DNA of 64,000 nucleotides, from positions 1 through 64,000 of the forward strand of contig NZ_JAAILI010000062.1 of NCBI RefSeq assembly GCF_012650175.1. The letters are read 5' to 3'. A model generated the notes under the pieces. That model ran no database searches. It was given only the letters and a program-made list of their open reading frames with translations, and had not been told where the DNA came from. Made by a program: the position numbers and the translations under genes. This DNA is from Sphingomonas sp. S2M10. GTDB taxonomy: Bacteria; Pseudomonadota; Alphaproteobacteria; Sphingomonadales; Sphingomonadaceae. Positions 54,225-63,536 of this stretch are shown here, one piece after another (position 1 is the first letter of the stretch; every line of letters starts with the position of its first letter).

Positions 54225-54949
54225 CCCAGCCAGTCCAGCACCGCCTTCGGATCGGTGACCTCGGCGCGCGGCGGCAGTGCAGGACGGTCGATCATCAGCA
54301 CCGGAATGCCGATCGCGCGGGCCGCGATCAACTTCGCTTCGGCGCCGGTGCCACCGGCATTCTTGCATACGACCAGATCGATCCCGTGCGTTTGCAGCAG
54401 CACGCGATCGCCGTCGGGCGTGAAGGGTCCCCGATCGACGATCAGCCGGTGATCGGGCAGGGCGGGCGGCACCGGCGCGGCGTCGACGAAGCGCAGGACA
54501 TAATGGTGCTGCGGCGCCGCGGCGAAAGCCTCGACATGCATCCGGCCGAGCGCCAGCAGGATGCGCCGAGCAGCGCCGTGGAGTGCCGCCACCGCTCCGG
54601 CGATGTCGGGAACGTGGCGCCAGCGATCGCCCTCCACCGGCGCCCAGGCGGGGCGGGTCAGCGCAAGCAGCGGCACGTTCGCCGCCTTGGCTGCGGCCAC
54701 TGCATTGGTGCTCATCGTTGCCGCGAACGGATGGGTGGCATCGACCAGATGCGTCACCCCTTCGTCCCGCAGATAGCGCGCCAGCCCCTCCGCGCCGCCG
54801 AAGCCGCCGACGCGGACCGGGATCGGCTGCGCGCGCGGCTTTTCGGTGCGCCCGGCATAGCTGAGCGTCGCACGCACGCCGCGTTCGGCAAGCAGGCGGG
54901 CAAGGGCGCTCGCCTCGGTGGTGCCGCCCAGCAGCAGGACGTTCGGCAT
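54191..54949 (-). CDS. cobK: Precorrin-6A reductase CobK, inverted within the cob operon
   Basis: The 252-residue NADPH-dependent reductase starts with PNVLLLGGTTEASALARLLAERG and has DATHPFAATMSTNAVAAA, as in CobK/CbiJ. It reduces precorrin-6A to 6B. It is the only gene of the block on the minus strand. Its 3' end overlaps cobJ (34 bp), and its ATG shares the CATG palindrome at 54947-54950 with the cobL ATG. Its promoter must therefore lie inside cobL. The upstream frame is open but is not protein-like. Confidence 0.94.
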   Translation of the reverse strand: MPNVLLLGGTTEASALARLLAERGVRATLSYAGRTEKPRAQPIPVRVGGFGGAEGLARYLRDEGVTHLVDATHPFAATMSTNAVAAAKAANVPLLALTRPAWAPVEGDRWRHVPDIAGAVAALHGAARRILLALGRMHVEAFAAAPQHHYVLRFVDAAPVPPALPDHRLIVDRGPFTPDGDRVLLQTHGIDLVVCKNAGGTGAEAKLIAARAIGIPVLMIDRPALPPRAEVTDPKAVLDWLGHAVFPAKRGV

Positions 54950-56144
54950 GGCTGATCTTCCCTGGCTGACCATCGTCGGACTGAGCGAGGCGGGCGCGGA
55001 CGACCTTTCGGCCGCCGCGCGGCAGGCGCTGGCCACGGCCGATCTGGTGCTGGGTGCCGCCCGCCACCTCTCGCTGCTGCCCGGGCTTACGGGCGAAGTC
55101 CGGGAATGGCCAGTGCCCTTTGCCGACGGGGTGCCGCCGCTGCTCGCCGAGCGGGGACGGCGCGTGGTGATGCTCGCTTCGGGCGACCCCTTCTGGTTCG
55201 GTGCGGGCACCAGCGTCACCCGGCATCTCGCCCGTGAAGAATGGATCGCGCATCCTGCCCCCTCCAGCTTTGCGCTGGCGGCCGCGCGGCTGGGCTGGGC
55301 GGTGCAGGATGTCGCGTGCATGGGTTTGCATGCGGGCCCGCTCACGCGATTGCGCCCGCACCTCGCGCCCGCGCAACGCTTGCTGGTGCTGGTCCGCGAC
55401 GGTGCGGCCGTTTCGGATGTGGCGGACTATCTTGCCGGGCAGGGCTTCGGCGCCTCTGCGCTGCACGTGCTGGAGGCGTTGGGCGGTCCGCGTGAGCGCG
55501 TGCGCACGGCGCCGGCTGCCGCCTTTGCCCTTCCCGAAGTCGCCCATCCGGTAGCGATCGGGATCGAGGTGGCGGGAGAGGGGGCGGTGGTGCCGCTCGC
55601 CGCCGGTCGTCCCGACGACTGGTTCGACTCCGATGGTCAGCTCACCAAGCAGCCGGTGCGCGCGCTTACCTTGTCCGCGCTCGCGCCGCGCGCCGGCGAG
55701 TTGCTGTGGGACATCGGCGCGGGCTCCGGCTCGATCGGTATCGAATGGCTGCTGGCACATCCCGCCAACCGCGCCGTCGCCGTCGAGGCAGACACCGCCC
55801 GCGCCAGTCGCGCTCGCATCAACGCCGCGCGGCTGGGGGTCGATCGCCTCAATATCCTCGAAGGTCGCGCACCTGCTGTCCTGCCCGAGGGCACGCCCGA
55901 CGCCGTGTTCATCGGCGGCGGACTGTCCCAGGGCATGCTGGACGCGCTTTGGGCACGGTTGCCGCATGGGGTGCGCCTGGTAGCGAACGCGGTGACGCTG
56001 GAGTCCGAGGCGCTGCTCGCCCAATGGCAGGGCGCGGCGGGCGGCAGCCTGTTGCGGATCGAACTGGCGGACGCGGTCCCGCTCGGCACCCGTCATGGCT
56101 GGCGCGCCCGATATCCGGTGGTGCAATGGAGTGTCACGCGATGA
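54948..56144 (+). CDS. cobL: Precorrin-6Y C5,15-methyltransferase (decarboxylating) CobL
   Basis: The 398-residue protein has two methyltransferase parts. The N-terminal CbiE-like half has [27 protein letters not shown] and [15 protein letters not shown]. The C-terminal CbiT-like SAM-binding half starts [31 protein letters not shown]. It methylates C5 and C15 and removes the C12 acetate carboxyl. The start at 54948 has AGGA 8 nt upstream, within cobK on the other strand. Confidence 0.94.
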   Translation: MADLPWLTIVGLSEAGADDLSAAARQALATADLVLGAARHLSLLPGLTGEVREWPVPFADGVPPLLAERGRRVVMLASGDPFWFGAGTSVTRHLAREEWIAHPAPSSFALAAARLGWAVQDVACMGLHAGPLTRLRPHLAPAQRLLVLVRDGAAVSDVADYLAGQGFGASALHVLEALGGPRERVRTAPAAAFALPEVAHPVAIGIEVAGEGAVVPLAAGRPDDWFDSDGQLTKQPVRALTLSALAPRAGELLWDIGAGSGSIGIEWLLAHPANRAVAVEADTARASRARINAARLGVDRLNILEGRAPAVLPEGTPDAVFIGGGLSQGMLDALWARLPHGVRLVANAVTLESEALLAQWQGAAGGSLLRIELADAVPLGTRHGWRARYPVVQWSVTR

Positions 56145-56488
56145 TCGTCGCCGGCTTCGGCTATCGCACCGGCGCGACCATCGCCTCGCTGCAGGCGGCG
56201 CTCGCGCTGGCGCAGGCGGGGGCGCCGCCGGTTTCCCATGTCGCCACCGTTGCCGAGAAGCTGCCGCTGCTGGCGGGGCTCGGCCTGCCGATGCTCGTGG
56301 CCGACAATCTGGCGGGGGTGGCGACCCCGACCCGATCGTCCGCCAGCCTCGCCGCGCGCGGCACCGGCAGCGTCGCCGAGGCCGCCGCGCTGGCCGCCGC
56401 GGGCCCGCATGCGCGGTTGCTCGTCACCCGACACATCTCGCCCGATCGCATGGCGACCTGTGCCATCGCCGAAGGAACTTGCCCATGA
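56141..56488 (+). CDS. cobE: Cobalamin biosynthesis protein CobE
   Basis: The 115-residue protein matches the small CobE/CbiG C-terminal domain: [19 protein letters not shown] at the start, [21 protein letters not shown] in the second half. CobE is needed for B12 synthesis in the aerobic pathway, but its reaction is not settled. It overlaps cobL and cobM by 4 bp each. Confidence 0.9.
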   Translation: MIVAGFGYRTGATIASLQAALALAQAGAPPVSHVATVAEKLPLLAGLGLPMLVADNLAGVATPTRSSASLAARGTGSVAEAAALAAAGPHARLLVTRHISPDRMATCAIAEGTCP

Positions 56489-57270
56489 CCGTCCATTTCA
56501 TCGGCGCCGGCCCCGGCGCGCCCGACCTGCTGACGCTGCGCGGCCGCGACCGGATCGCGGCAAGCCCGGTGTGCCTGTATGCGGGCTCGCTGATCCCGGA
56601 GGCGATCCTGGCGCATTGCCCGCCGGGCGCACGGATCGTGAACACCGCGCCGATGGACCTCGATGCGATCCTTGCCGAGATCGTCGCCGCCCATGCCGCA
56701 GGACACGACATCGCCCGGTTGCATTCGGGCGATCTCTCGATCTGGTCGGCGATGGGCGAGCAACTGCGTCGGCTGCGCGCGCTGGACATCCCGTTCACCG
56801 TCACGCCGGGCGTGCCCGCCTTCGCCGCCGCCGCCGCCGCGCTGGAGGCGGAGCTGACGCTGCCCGAGCTCGGCCAGTCGCTGGTCCTCACCCGCACGCC
56901 GGGGCGCGCCAGCCGCATGCCCGAGCGCGAGAACCTTACCAACTTCGCCGCGACGGGCGCCACACTGGCAATCCACCTTTCGATCCACAATCTCGCCACG
57001 CTGGTCGCCGATCTGCTCCCCGCGTACGGCGCGGATTGCCCCGTCGCCGTGGTATGGCGCGCGAGCTGGCCCGACGAGCGGATCGTACGGGCGACGCTCG
57101 CGACGATCGAGGCGGCGGTGGCCGGCAGCATGGAGCGTACCGCGCTGATCCTCGTCGGCCCGGTGCTGGCGGCGGAGGGCTTTGCCGAAAGCAGCCTCTA
57201 CGCGCCCGGCTATGACCGCCGCTTCCGGCCGCAGGACGCGGCCTCGCGCTTCGCCGGGGCCAGCGAGTGA
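56485..57270 (+). CDS. cobM: Precorrin-4 C11-methyltransferase CobM
   Basis: The 261-residue tetrapyrrole methylase has the typical [57 protein letters not shown] and [15 protein letters not shown]. It makes precorrin-5. It overlaps cobE and cobB by 4 bp. Confidence 0.96.
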   Translation: MTVHFIGAGPGAPDLLTLRGRDRIAASPVCLYAGSLIPEAILAHCPPGARIVNTAPMDLDAILAEIVAAHAAGHDIARLHSGDLSIWSAMGEQLRRLRALDIPFTVTPGVPAFAAAAAALEAELTLPELGQSLVLTRTPGRASRMPERENLTNFAATGATLAIHLSIHNLATLVADLLPAYGADCPVAVVWRASWPDERIVRATLATIEAAVAGSMERTALILVGPVLAAEGFAESSLYAPGYDRRFRPQDAASRFAGASE

Positions 57271-58586
57271 GCCCGCCCGGCCTGATCGTCGCCGCGCCGG
57301 CCTCCGGCACCGGCAAGACCACCGTGATGCTGGGGCTGCTGCGCGCGCTGCGGGACGCGGGTGTGGCGGTGGCGCCGTTCAAGAACGGCCCGGACTATAT
57401 CGACCCCGCCTTCCACCGCGCCGCGTGCGGGCGCCCCTCTTCCAACCTGGACAGCTGGGCGATGGACACGGACCTCCTCGACGCGCTGGTGGGGGTAGGG
57501 CAGGGGGCGGACCTGGTCCTCGCCGAAGGTTCGATGGGCCTGTTCGACGGCGTAGCCCAGCGCGGCGCGAGCGGCACCGGCGCAACCGCCGATCTCGCCC
57601 GGCGCTATGGCTGGCCGGTGGTGCTGGTCGTAGACGTGTCGGGGCAGGCGCAGTCGGCGGCGGCGACGGCGCTGGGCTTTGCGCGAATGGATCCGGACGT
57701 TCCATTCGCGGGCGTGATCCTCAATCGCGTCGCCAGTCCTCGGCACGAACGGCTGGTCCGCGTCGGCATGGAGGCCGCCGGTATCCCGGTGTTCGGCGCC
57801 CTGCCGCGCCGCGCCGACCTCGCGCTGCCGGAGCGGCATCTCGGGCTGGTGCAGGCGGTGGAGCATGCCGACCTCGATCGCGTGATCGGCGACGTTGCGG
57901 ACTTCTTGCGCGCGCATGTCGATCTCGCCGCGCTGCGTGCCGCGGCGGCCGCCGCGCCGCAGCCGGGACTGCGGAGCAAGGGGGCAGACGGTCCGCCGCC
58001 ACCCGCCCAGCGGATCGCCATCGCGCAGGATGCCGCCTTCTCCTTCCTCTACCCGCATCTGCTCGATGGCTGGCAGCGCGCCGGAGCGGAGATCCTGCCC
58101 TTCTCACCGCTCGCCGATGAAGCGCCCGCCGACGATGCCGACCTTGTCTGGCTGCCGGGCGGCTATCCCGAGCTGCACGCCGGCACGATCGCCGCGGCGG
58201 GACGCTTCCTTGCAGGTCTGCGCGCCCATGCCGAAACCCGGCCGGTCCATGGCGAGTGCGGCGGCTATATGGTGCTGGGCGAGGCGCTGGTCGACAAGGC
58301 CGGCGAGACGCATCGCATGGCGGGGCTGCTCGGCCTCGTCACCAGCCATGCCCAGCGGCGGATGCACCTCGGCTATCGCCAGGCGACACTTCACGCGCCC
58401 CTTGCGGGGCTGGCGGCCGGTACCCGGCTGACCGGCCATGAATTCCACTATGCCACGATCGTCGCCCAGACCGACCCGCCGCTCGCCGAGGTGCGCGATG
58501 CCGAGGGCGCGCTGGTCGCGGAGACGGGATCGGTGCGCGGGCGCGTGACCGGCAGTTTCTTCCACCTGATCGCGGCGGCGGCATGA
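57267..58586 (+). CDS. cobB: Hydrogenobyrinic acid a,c-diamide synthase CobB
   Basis: The 439-residue glutamine-dependent enzyme has an N-terminal ATP-binding domain with [15 protein letters not shown] and [12 protein letters not shown]. The C-terminal class I glutamine amidotransferase domain has the nucleophile Cys in [11 protein letters not shown], preceded by [11 protein letters not shown]. It amidates the a and c side chains. The GTG at 57267 overlaps the cobM stop (GTGA). Confidence 0.95.
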   Translation: MSPPGLIVAAPASGTGKTTVMLGLLRALRDAGVAVAPFKNGPDYIDPAFHRAACGRPSSNLDSWAMDTDLLDALVGVGQGADLVLAEGSMGLFDGVAQRGASGTGATADLARRYGWPVVLVVDVSGQAQSAAATALGFARMDPDVPFAGVILNRVASPRHERLVRVGMEAAGIPVFGALPRRADLALPERHLGLVQAVEHADLDRVIGDVADFLRAHVDLAALRAAAAAAPQPGLRSKGADGPPPPAQRIAIAQDAAFSFLYPHLLDGWQRAGAEILPFSPLADEAPADDADLVWLPGGYPELHAGTIAAAGRFLAGLRAHAETRPVHGECGGYMVLGEALVDKAGETHRMAGLLGLVTSHAQRRMHLGYRQATLHAPLAGLAAGTRLTGHEFHYATIVAQTDPPLAEVRDAEGALVAETGSVRGRVTGSFFHLIAAAA

Positions 58587-59320
58587 TCGCCCTTCAGCTG
58601 ATCGGTATCGGCACCGGCAATCCGGCGCACCTGACCGGCGAAGCCATTGCCGCGCTCAACGGGGCCGATCTGATCCTTGTGCCGCGCAAGGAAAATGCGC
58701 CCGATCTCGCCGATCTTCGCCGTTCGATCTGCGCCGCGGTGCTCACGCGGGCCGTGCCGATTGCTGCGTTCGACATGCCGGTGCGGGCAGGGGAGGACTA
58801 TCTCCAGGCCGTCCACGACTGGCACGACGCCATCGCCGCCGCCTGGACCGCGACAATCCGTGCGCAATTGCCCGGCGGCGGTACGGTGGCGCTGCTCGTC
58901 TGGGGCGATCCGTCCCTCTACGACAGCACGCTGCGGATCGCGGCGCGGCTCGCCGACGCCTCCGTGCGGGTGGTACCCGGCGTCACCAGCATCCAGGCGC
59001 TCACCGCCGCCCATGCAATTCCGCTCAACCCCCTCGCCGGCGCCGTTACCGTCACCACCGGCCGCTTGCTCCGCAGCCATGGCTGGCCGGGGGGTGCCGA
59101 TACGCTGGTCATCATGCTCGATGGCGGCTGCGCGTTTCAGGACCTCGATCCCGCCGGCATCCGCATCTGGTGGGGCGCCTATCTGGGCATGCCGCAACAG
59201 GCGCTCGACCAAGGCCCGCTGGCGGAGGCAGGCCCGAGGATCATGGCCGCCCGCGCCGCGCTCCGCGGCCGCCATGGCTGGATCATGGACGTTTATCTGC
59301 TTCGAAAGGAAATCCGATGA
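58583..59320 (+). CDS. cobF: Precorrin-6A synthase (deacetylating) CobF
   Basis: The 245-residue methylase of C1 has [54 protein letters not shown] and VPGVTSIQALTAAHAIPLN. CobF is specific to the aerobic pathway. It overlaps cobB and cobO by 4 bp. Confidence 0.94.
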   Translation: MIALQLIGIGTGNPAHLTGEAIAALNGADLILVPRKENAPDLADLRRSICAAVLTRAVPIAAFDMPVRAGEDYLQAVHDWHDAIAAAWTATIRAQLPGGGTVALLVWGDPSLYDSTLRIAARLADASVRVVPGVTSIQALTAAHAIPLNPLAGAVTVTTGRLLRSHGWPGGADTLVIMLDGGCAFQDLDPAGIRIWWGAYLGMPQQALDQGPLAEAGPRIMAARAALRGRHGWIMDVYLLRKEIR

Positions 59321-59919
59321 CCCGCGACGATGCCGCGCATGCCGAGAAGATGCGCAAGATCCAGGCCGCGCGCGCCACGATGATGGCGGGCAAGACGGAG
59401 GAGAGGGGCCTGTTGATCGTCCATACCGGCAAGGGCAAGGGCAAGAGCAGCGCCGCGATGGGCATGGTGGTCCGCGCGATCGGCCACGGCATGAAGGTGG
59501 GGGTGGTCCAGTTCATCAAGGGCGCCATGATGACCGGCGAGAAGGCCGTGTTCGACGCTTTCCCGCAGCAGGTCGAGTTCAAGCCCATGGGGGAGGGGTT
59601 CACCTGGGACACGCAGGACCGCGCCCGCGACATCGCCGTGACCCGTACCGCGTGGGACGAGGTCCGGCGGATGATCGCCGATCCAACCTATGACATGGTA
59701 CTCGCCGACGAACTGAACATCGCGCTCCGCTACGACTATCTCCCGCTCGACGAGGTGCTGGAAACGCTCGCTGCGCGGCCGCCGATGCAGCATGTCATCG
59801 TCACCGGCCGCAACGCCCCGGACGCGCTGATTGAGGCGGCGGATCTGGTCACCGAGATGACACAGGTCAAGCATCCGTTCCGCTCCGGCGTGAAGGCGCA
59901 GCGGGGGGTCGAGTTCTGA
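59317..59919 (+). CDS. cobO: Cob(I)yrinic acid a,c-diamide adenosyltransferase CobO
   Basis: The 200-residue CobA/CobO-type adenosyltransferase has the P-loop TGKGKGKSSAAMGMV, VVQFIKGAM and DMVLADELNIALRYDYL, and it ends with the KHPFRSGVKAQRGVEF signature. It adds the 5'-deoxyadenosyl ligand. GAAAGGAAATCC precedes the ATG at 59317. Confidence 0.96.
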   Translation: MTRDDAAHAEKMRKIQAARATMMAGKTEERGLLIVHTGKGKGKSSAAMGMVVRAIGHGMKVGVVQFIKGAMMTGEKAVFDAFPQQVEFKPMGEGFTWDTQDRARDIAVTRTAWDEVRRMIADPTYDMVLADELNIALRYDYLPLDEVLETLAARPPMQHVIVTGRNAPDALIEAADLVTEMTQVKHPFRSGVKAQRGVEF

Positions 59920-60560
59920 GCGACGCGCCCCTCTTCGACGCCGCGTTTCTGGCGCAGTTCGATACGCTGCTGCGCTGGCGCCGCGACGTGCGCCATTTCG
60001 CCGCGACGCCGATCGCCGAGCAGGACATGCAGGCCCTGTTCGCGGCGGCTGCGCTTGCGCCGTCGGTGGGCAATGCGCAGCCCTGGCGGTTCGTGCGGCT
60101 GCGGACACCGGCGGTGCGCGCCGCGCTCGCGGCGCATGTCGATGCCGAGAATGCGCGCGTGGCCGAGGCGTTCGCCGACACGGCGCGACAGGAGGCGTAT
60201 CGCGCGCTGAAGCTGCACGGCGTGCGCGAGGCGCCAGGGCTGCTTGCCGTCTTCTGCGACGAGCAGCCCGCCGCCGGCCACGGCCTGGGCATCGCCACCA
60301 TGCCGGAAATGCTGCGCTATTCCTGCGTCACCGCGATCCATACGCTGTGGCTCGCGGCGCGCGTCCGCGGCATCGGGCTGGGCTGGGTGTCGATCCTCGA
60401 CCCCGCGGCCGTCGCAGCGCTGCTGGACGTGCCGCGGGACTGGACGCTCATCGCCTTGCTCTGCCTCGGCTACCCCGAAGCCCTTTCCGTAACCCCCGAG
60501 CTTGAGCGCCGCGGCTGGCAGGCGCGCGAGCCGCTCGCCGACCGCCTGTTCGAGCGCTGA
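59916..60560 (+). CDS. bluB: 5,6-dimethylbenzimidazole synthase BluB, probable CTG start
   Basis: The ~214-residue flavin-destructase makes the lower ligand DMB from reduced FMN and O2. Motifs are LRWRRDVRHFAATP (FMN phosphate-binding arginines), PSVGNAQPWRFVRL, and GLGWVSILDP. The first ATG/GTG-type codon in frame is a GTG at 59988, but it falls inside the conserved WRRDVR motif, so translation must begin earlier. In the open frame the CTG at 59916, overlapping the cobO stop (CTGA) and 7 nt after a GGGGGG run, gives a normal N-terminus (SDAPLFDAAFLAQFD). I therefore propose that start. Confidence 0.85.
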   Translation: MSDAPLFDAAFLAQFDTLLRWRRDVRHFAATPIAEQDMQALFAAAALAPSVGNAQPWRFVRLRTPAVRAALAAHVDAENARVAEAFADTARQEAYRALKLHGVREAPGLLAVFCDEQPAAGHGLGIATMPEMLRYSCVTAIHTLWLAARVRGIGLGWVSILDPAAVAALLDVPRDWTLIALLCLGYPEALSVTPELERRGWQAREPLADRLFER

Positions 60561-60577
60561 TTTTCCAGGAGATACTC

Positions 60578-60988
60578 ATGCTTACTCGCGTAGAAGACGG
60601 CCCCGCGATCGTCGTGTGCAATAGCTGCCGATTCAGCAAGGAAGCGCGTGAGGACCCGGCAGGCCGTCGGGGCGGCGCGCTGCTGGCGGAGGCCCTCACG
60701 GCTGCCCGCGACGCGGATCCGCGCTATGCCGCGATCGCAATCCAGCAGATGCCGTGTCTGTTCGCATGCAACGACCATTGCACCGTGCATCTTCGGGCGC
60801 CCGACAAGCTGGGCTATGTTCTGGGCCGGTTCGCGCCCGATGCCGACGCCGCCGATGCGATCCTGGAATATGCGGCACATTATGCGGCGAGCACGCATGG
60901 CCGCGTGCCATTCGGGCAATGGCCACAGGGCGTGAAGGGGCATTTCATCGTTCGCGTGCCCCCGGCCGGCCACGTCGTCGAAAGCTGA
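60578..60988 (+). CDS. DUF1636 metal-binding protein, last gene of the cob operon
   Basis: The 136-residue protein has a Cys pattern C14-x2-C17 and C60-x3-C64-x3-C68 (VVCNSC, PCLFACNDHC) that suggests a [2Fe-2S] or metal site. DUF1636 proteins are often encoded beside cobW/cobN, and a role in cobalt handling has been assumed without proof. It lies 17 bp after bluB, in the same direction. The spacing suggests the same transcript. Confidence 0.8.
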   Translation: MLTRVEDGPAIVVCNSCRFSKEAREDPAGRRGGALLAEALTAARDADPRYAAIAIQQMPCLFACNDHCTVHLRAPDKLGYVLGRFAPDADAADAILEYAAHYAASTHGRVPFGQWPQGVKGHFIVRVPPAGHVVES

Positions 60989-61420
60989 TCGCCGGCGATC
61001 AAGACCGGGGCGGTTCGTCCTGATCATTGAACTTTGATTGGACGTCTGCTCCATGGGCAAGCGTGTTGCCGCCAGTTAGAAAAGGCACATTTCGCAGCCA
61101 GATAGAAACGGCACAACGCCGTTGGCAGCGGGGGCTGCGTGGAGCCCTCCTCATAGCGCAGCGCTGCCCCCGCTGATGCCCCAAACTCCCGGCTCCTGCC
61201 CCCCCGGACCCGCTGCGCACGCAGTGGGCCCGGTCACACCGCCTCAACCGCCGGTGCTCGTGCTTTTGGGTACCGCTGCGCAGGGTGGTCCCACAAAGGA
61301 AGCTGGCGGCCCTTAGCGTCGAAATCCGGTTATGCGTAAAGCCTGTTTGAAGATTGTCATCAAGCCCATCGTCACGCTACGATGCCATTGCATACTACAA
61401 AAGATGGGCCTATTTGAGCG
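60989..61420. other. Junction region: end of the cob operon, transposon end and leader of the passenger gene
   Basis: No gene is supported here. The first ~60 bp are host sequence ending in a 16-bp direct repeat (61049-61064). From 61065 begins the transposon: an inverted-repeat-like stretch (GAAAAGGCACATTTC ... ATAGAAACGGCACA, 61079-61106), then GC-rich sequence. From about 61320 the sequence becomes AT-rich towards the passenger gene. A Pro-rich 64-codon frame at 61122-61316 has no supporting features. Confidence 0.5.
61049..61064 (+). repeat. 16-bp direct repeat, left copy (target-site duplication of the transposon)
   Basis: CTCCATGGGCAAGCGT occurs here and again, in the same orientation and without mismatch, at 63537-63552. 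The two copies lie just outside the inverted-repeat-like ends, which is what a target-site duplication looks like. Confidence 0.8.
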
Positions 61421-61972
61421 ATGAAAAAGCGATTGAGCGCTTTCGTTACTTTCTTGCTCTTATTGGTTGGTAGTGCCTCGATCTATGCTTGGGGTCTGAT
61501 AGACTCAAATCGTGCTTACAGCCTTGCCAAAGACCTTTGTTTGAAAGCTGGCGGACTGAGAGTTACCGAACCCTTCCCGAATGCATCTGCTGAGATTGTG
61601 CTTCTCGCGGAAGCTAAGCCGGGTTTCGATCCAATCGAATACCTCAAGCGATATCAGGGAAAGAGATCATTGGTAGTTTACGTGCTGCCGTACCAGCACC
61701 CAATATCCCGGATTCCTACCCAAGTGCGAGTTTCCGGCTGGCAAGCTTATTCCACACAAAGCAAGCAAAAGGTGGCCTCTTATCTAGAGGTCGGCTTGAA
61801 CGGTGGGGCGTTCTCGTATCGAGTGTCGAGGATATTTGAAGCTCTCAATCCAAATATCAACAGCTCCAACTTCTGCGATGCGGGAGAGTTGGGAGGCGAA
61901 GCTCCTCCCTTCATATTTCATGAGCGCTCACTGATCAGAAAGGGCGTATTTCTGAGAATCAAACGTTCCTGA
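61421..61972 (+). CDS. AT-rich hypothetical protein with N-terminal membrane anchor, transposon passenger
   Basis: The 183-residue frame begins at ATG after GAGCG with a lysine-led hydrophobic helix (LSAFVTFLLLLVGSASIYAWGL), so the product is exported or anchored. Three cysteines are present (LCLK and NFCD among them). No motif is recognised. Codon use is strikingly AT-rich compared with every other gene in the window (frequent AAA, TTT, TCT, GAA), so it came from a different genome. It is encoded inside the transposon, opposite to the transposase. Its function is unknown; recent acquisition with the element is the simplest reading. Confidence 0.65.
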   Translation: MKKRLSAFVTFLLLLVGSASIYAWGLIDSNRAYSLAKDLCLKAGGLRVTEPFPNASAEIVLLAEAKPGFDPIEYLKRYQGKRSLVVYVLPYQHPISRIPTQVRVSGWQAYSTQSKQKVASYLEVGLNGGAFSYRVSRIFEALNPNINSSNFCDAGELGGEAPPFIFHERSLIRKGVFLRIKRS

Positions 61973-62014
61973 CGTCGACTGCGTAATTGGGGCGAGCGGA
62001 CAAGCGAGTTTCCG

Positions 62015-63427
62015 TCAGCTCCCAGTTCCGGCTCCCGCTCCCGCAGGAGCGCAGGTAGCCTCGGCGGGCCGAATGCGCTTGAGCTTCGGCGTACAAAGCG
62101 TCCGTCGGTCGATCTTCGGTTCCGCAGGGGTAGGGGACGCAAACACGCCCACCGATTGCGAACTGCGTACGGGCTCGCTGTTGTTCCGCGTGCGGTGGTG
62201 CGGTCTCGCGGCCTGCATCGCCTGCGCCATGGCCAGTGCCGCGCCGAGACGCTTGTTCTCGACGATCTCGGCCTGGTTGACCCGCTGCATCTTGTCGTAG
62301 ACCCGGTAGGGCAGGACGATCTCGCCGTGCCGCACCTCGATGCGGCCGTTGGGAAACTCGCAGACATGGACGCGTTTGCGGGCCAGTGTCCGCGCCAGCG
62401 GCGTCGGCTCCAGGATGAACATCGCCTTGTTGTAGTGCAGCGCCAGGGCGCCGGTGACCGAGCGCTCGACGCGCCAGACCATCTCGGCTTCCACGTTCTC
62501 GTGTGGGGCAAGCGGTCGATGGGCGTCCCGAGGATCCGCAGGGGAGCAGGCGAACTGAGCATTGTGGCGCAAGAGGTAAGAGGGGAGGAAGGTGTTGGCC
62601 TTTGCGATGGAGGAGATGCCTTCAAGCCGCATCGCTTTGACGAGGCGGTTTTGAAGCGTGCTGTTTGCCCGCTCGACCCGCCCCTTGGCCTGGGGCGAGT
62701 TGGCGCAGATGATCTCCACGCCGAGCTTGTCGAGGGCGCGACCGAGGTGTGACATGCCGTCGCTGTCGGCGGTCGCGCGGTTGTTCCGGAAGGCACTGTG
62801 CTTGTCCGAATAGAAGGCAATCGGCTTGCCGTGCCGCTCGAGATAGGTCCGTGTAGCCTGCAGGTAGGAGAGGGCGGTCTCGGCCTCCGCCATCTCCAGG
62901 TGCATCAGCTCGCTCGTGGCGTCGTCGATATAGACCAGCAGGCTGCAGCGCGCGCCGCGGCCCTCGAACCAGTCATGATCCGAGCCGTCGACCTGGATGA
63001 GCTCGCCGCGGCGCTCGCGCCGGTTGCGGGTCTGGTGGAGCCTGGCGCGCTTGGCAGCCTTGGCCTTCCAGAGGCCGGCGCCGATCATCAGCTGCCGCAG
63101 TGTCTCGTGCGAGAGCGTGATGCCGTGGCGCTCGGCCAGATACTCGGCGGCCAGCGTCGGGCCGAAATCGGCATAGCGCTCGCGGACGATGCCAAGGACC
63201 TGCTCGCGAAAGGCATCGCTGAAACGCCGATTGCTGGGCCGGCCGCGCTTGCGAGACACGAGACCGGCAGCGCCATCGTCGCGCAGTCGCTCCAGCAGGC
63301 GGTACACCTGGCTGCGCTGCAGCCCGAGCTGTGCGACTGCGTCGACCACCCGAAGCTCGCCGCGCTCAACGCGCATCAGCGTTTCATACCGTGAGATTTC
63401 CGCAGCGCTCATCGCGATCACCGTCAT
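62015..63427 (-). CDS. ISNCY/IS1202-family DDE transposase
   Basis: The 470-residue protein has an N-terminal helix-turn-helix region (AVAQLGLQRSQVYRLLERLRDDG). An integrase-core DDE domain follows: Asp in LIQVDGSDHDWFEG, Asp in FYSDKHSAF, Glu in KGRVERANSTLQNRLVKAMRL. The tail is basic and low in complexity. The ATG at 63427 has GAGGA 10 nt upstream; a GTG at 63436 is an alternative. It appears complete, with no frameshift or stop, so the element may still be active. Confidence 0.9.
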   Translation of the reverse strand: MTVIAMSAAEISRYETLMRVERGELRVVDAVAQLGLQRSQVYRLLERLRDDGAAGLVSRKRGRPSNRRFSDAFREQVLGIVRERYADFGPTLAAEYLAERHGITLSHETLRQLMIGAGLWKAKAAKRARLHQTRNRRERRGELIQVDGSDHDWFEGRGARCSLLVYIDDATSELMHLEMAEAETALSYLQATRTYLERHGKPIAFYSDKHSAFRNNRATADSDGMSHLGRALDKLGVEIICANSPQAKGRVERANSTLQNRLVKAMRLEGISSIAKANTFLPSYLLRHNAQFACSPADPRDAHRPLAPHENVEAEMVWRVERSVTGALALHYNKAMFILEPTPLARTLARKRVHVCEFPNGRIEVRHGEIVLPYRVYDKMQRVNQAEIVENKRLGAALAMAQAMQAARPHHRTRNNSEPVRSSQSVGVFASPTPAEPKIDRRTLCTPKLKRIRPAEATCAPAGAGAGTGS

Positions 63428-63536
63428 CGTGCGCACATCCTCGTTGCCGAGGACTGCATGGCACCGAGCCGCTGCGAAACGGAGGCTGTCCCGTTTCTAT
63501 TTAGCGGAGATGTCCCATTTCCACGTTGCGCTTATA

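Larger units (their letters stand above)
61065..63536 (-). mobile_element. IS1202/ISNCY-like transposon with an AT-rich passenger gene
   Basis: The ~2.47-kb unit is bounded by the 16-bp direct repeats. Read from each outside edge inwards, the ends share GAAA-n3/4-ACAT-nTC-...-ATAGAAACGG-n-ACA (left 61079-61106; right as reverse complement at about 63488-63522), so they are imperfect inverted repeats. It holds a transposase on the minus strand and one unrelated gene on the plus strand. Transposases of this type (formerly ISNCY, now IS1202 family) are known for unusually long target duplications, and as I recall about 15-18 bp in one subgroup. The unit is longer than a simple IS of this type because of the passenger. 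Confidence 0.75.

Noticed and set aside
61122..61316. 64-codon Pro/Ala-rich frame inside the transposon
   Set aside because: No ribosome site or family resemblance; its composition reflects the GC-rich stretch near the left end.
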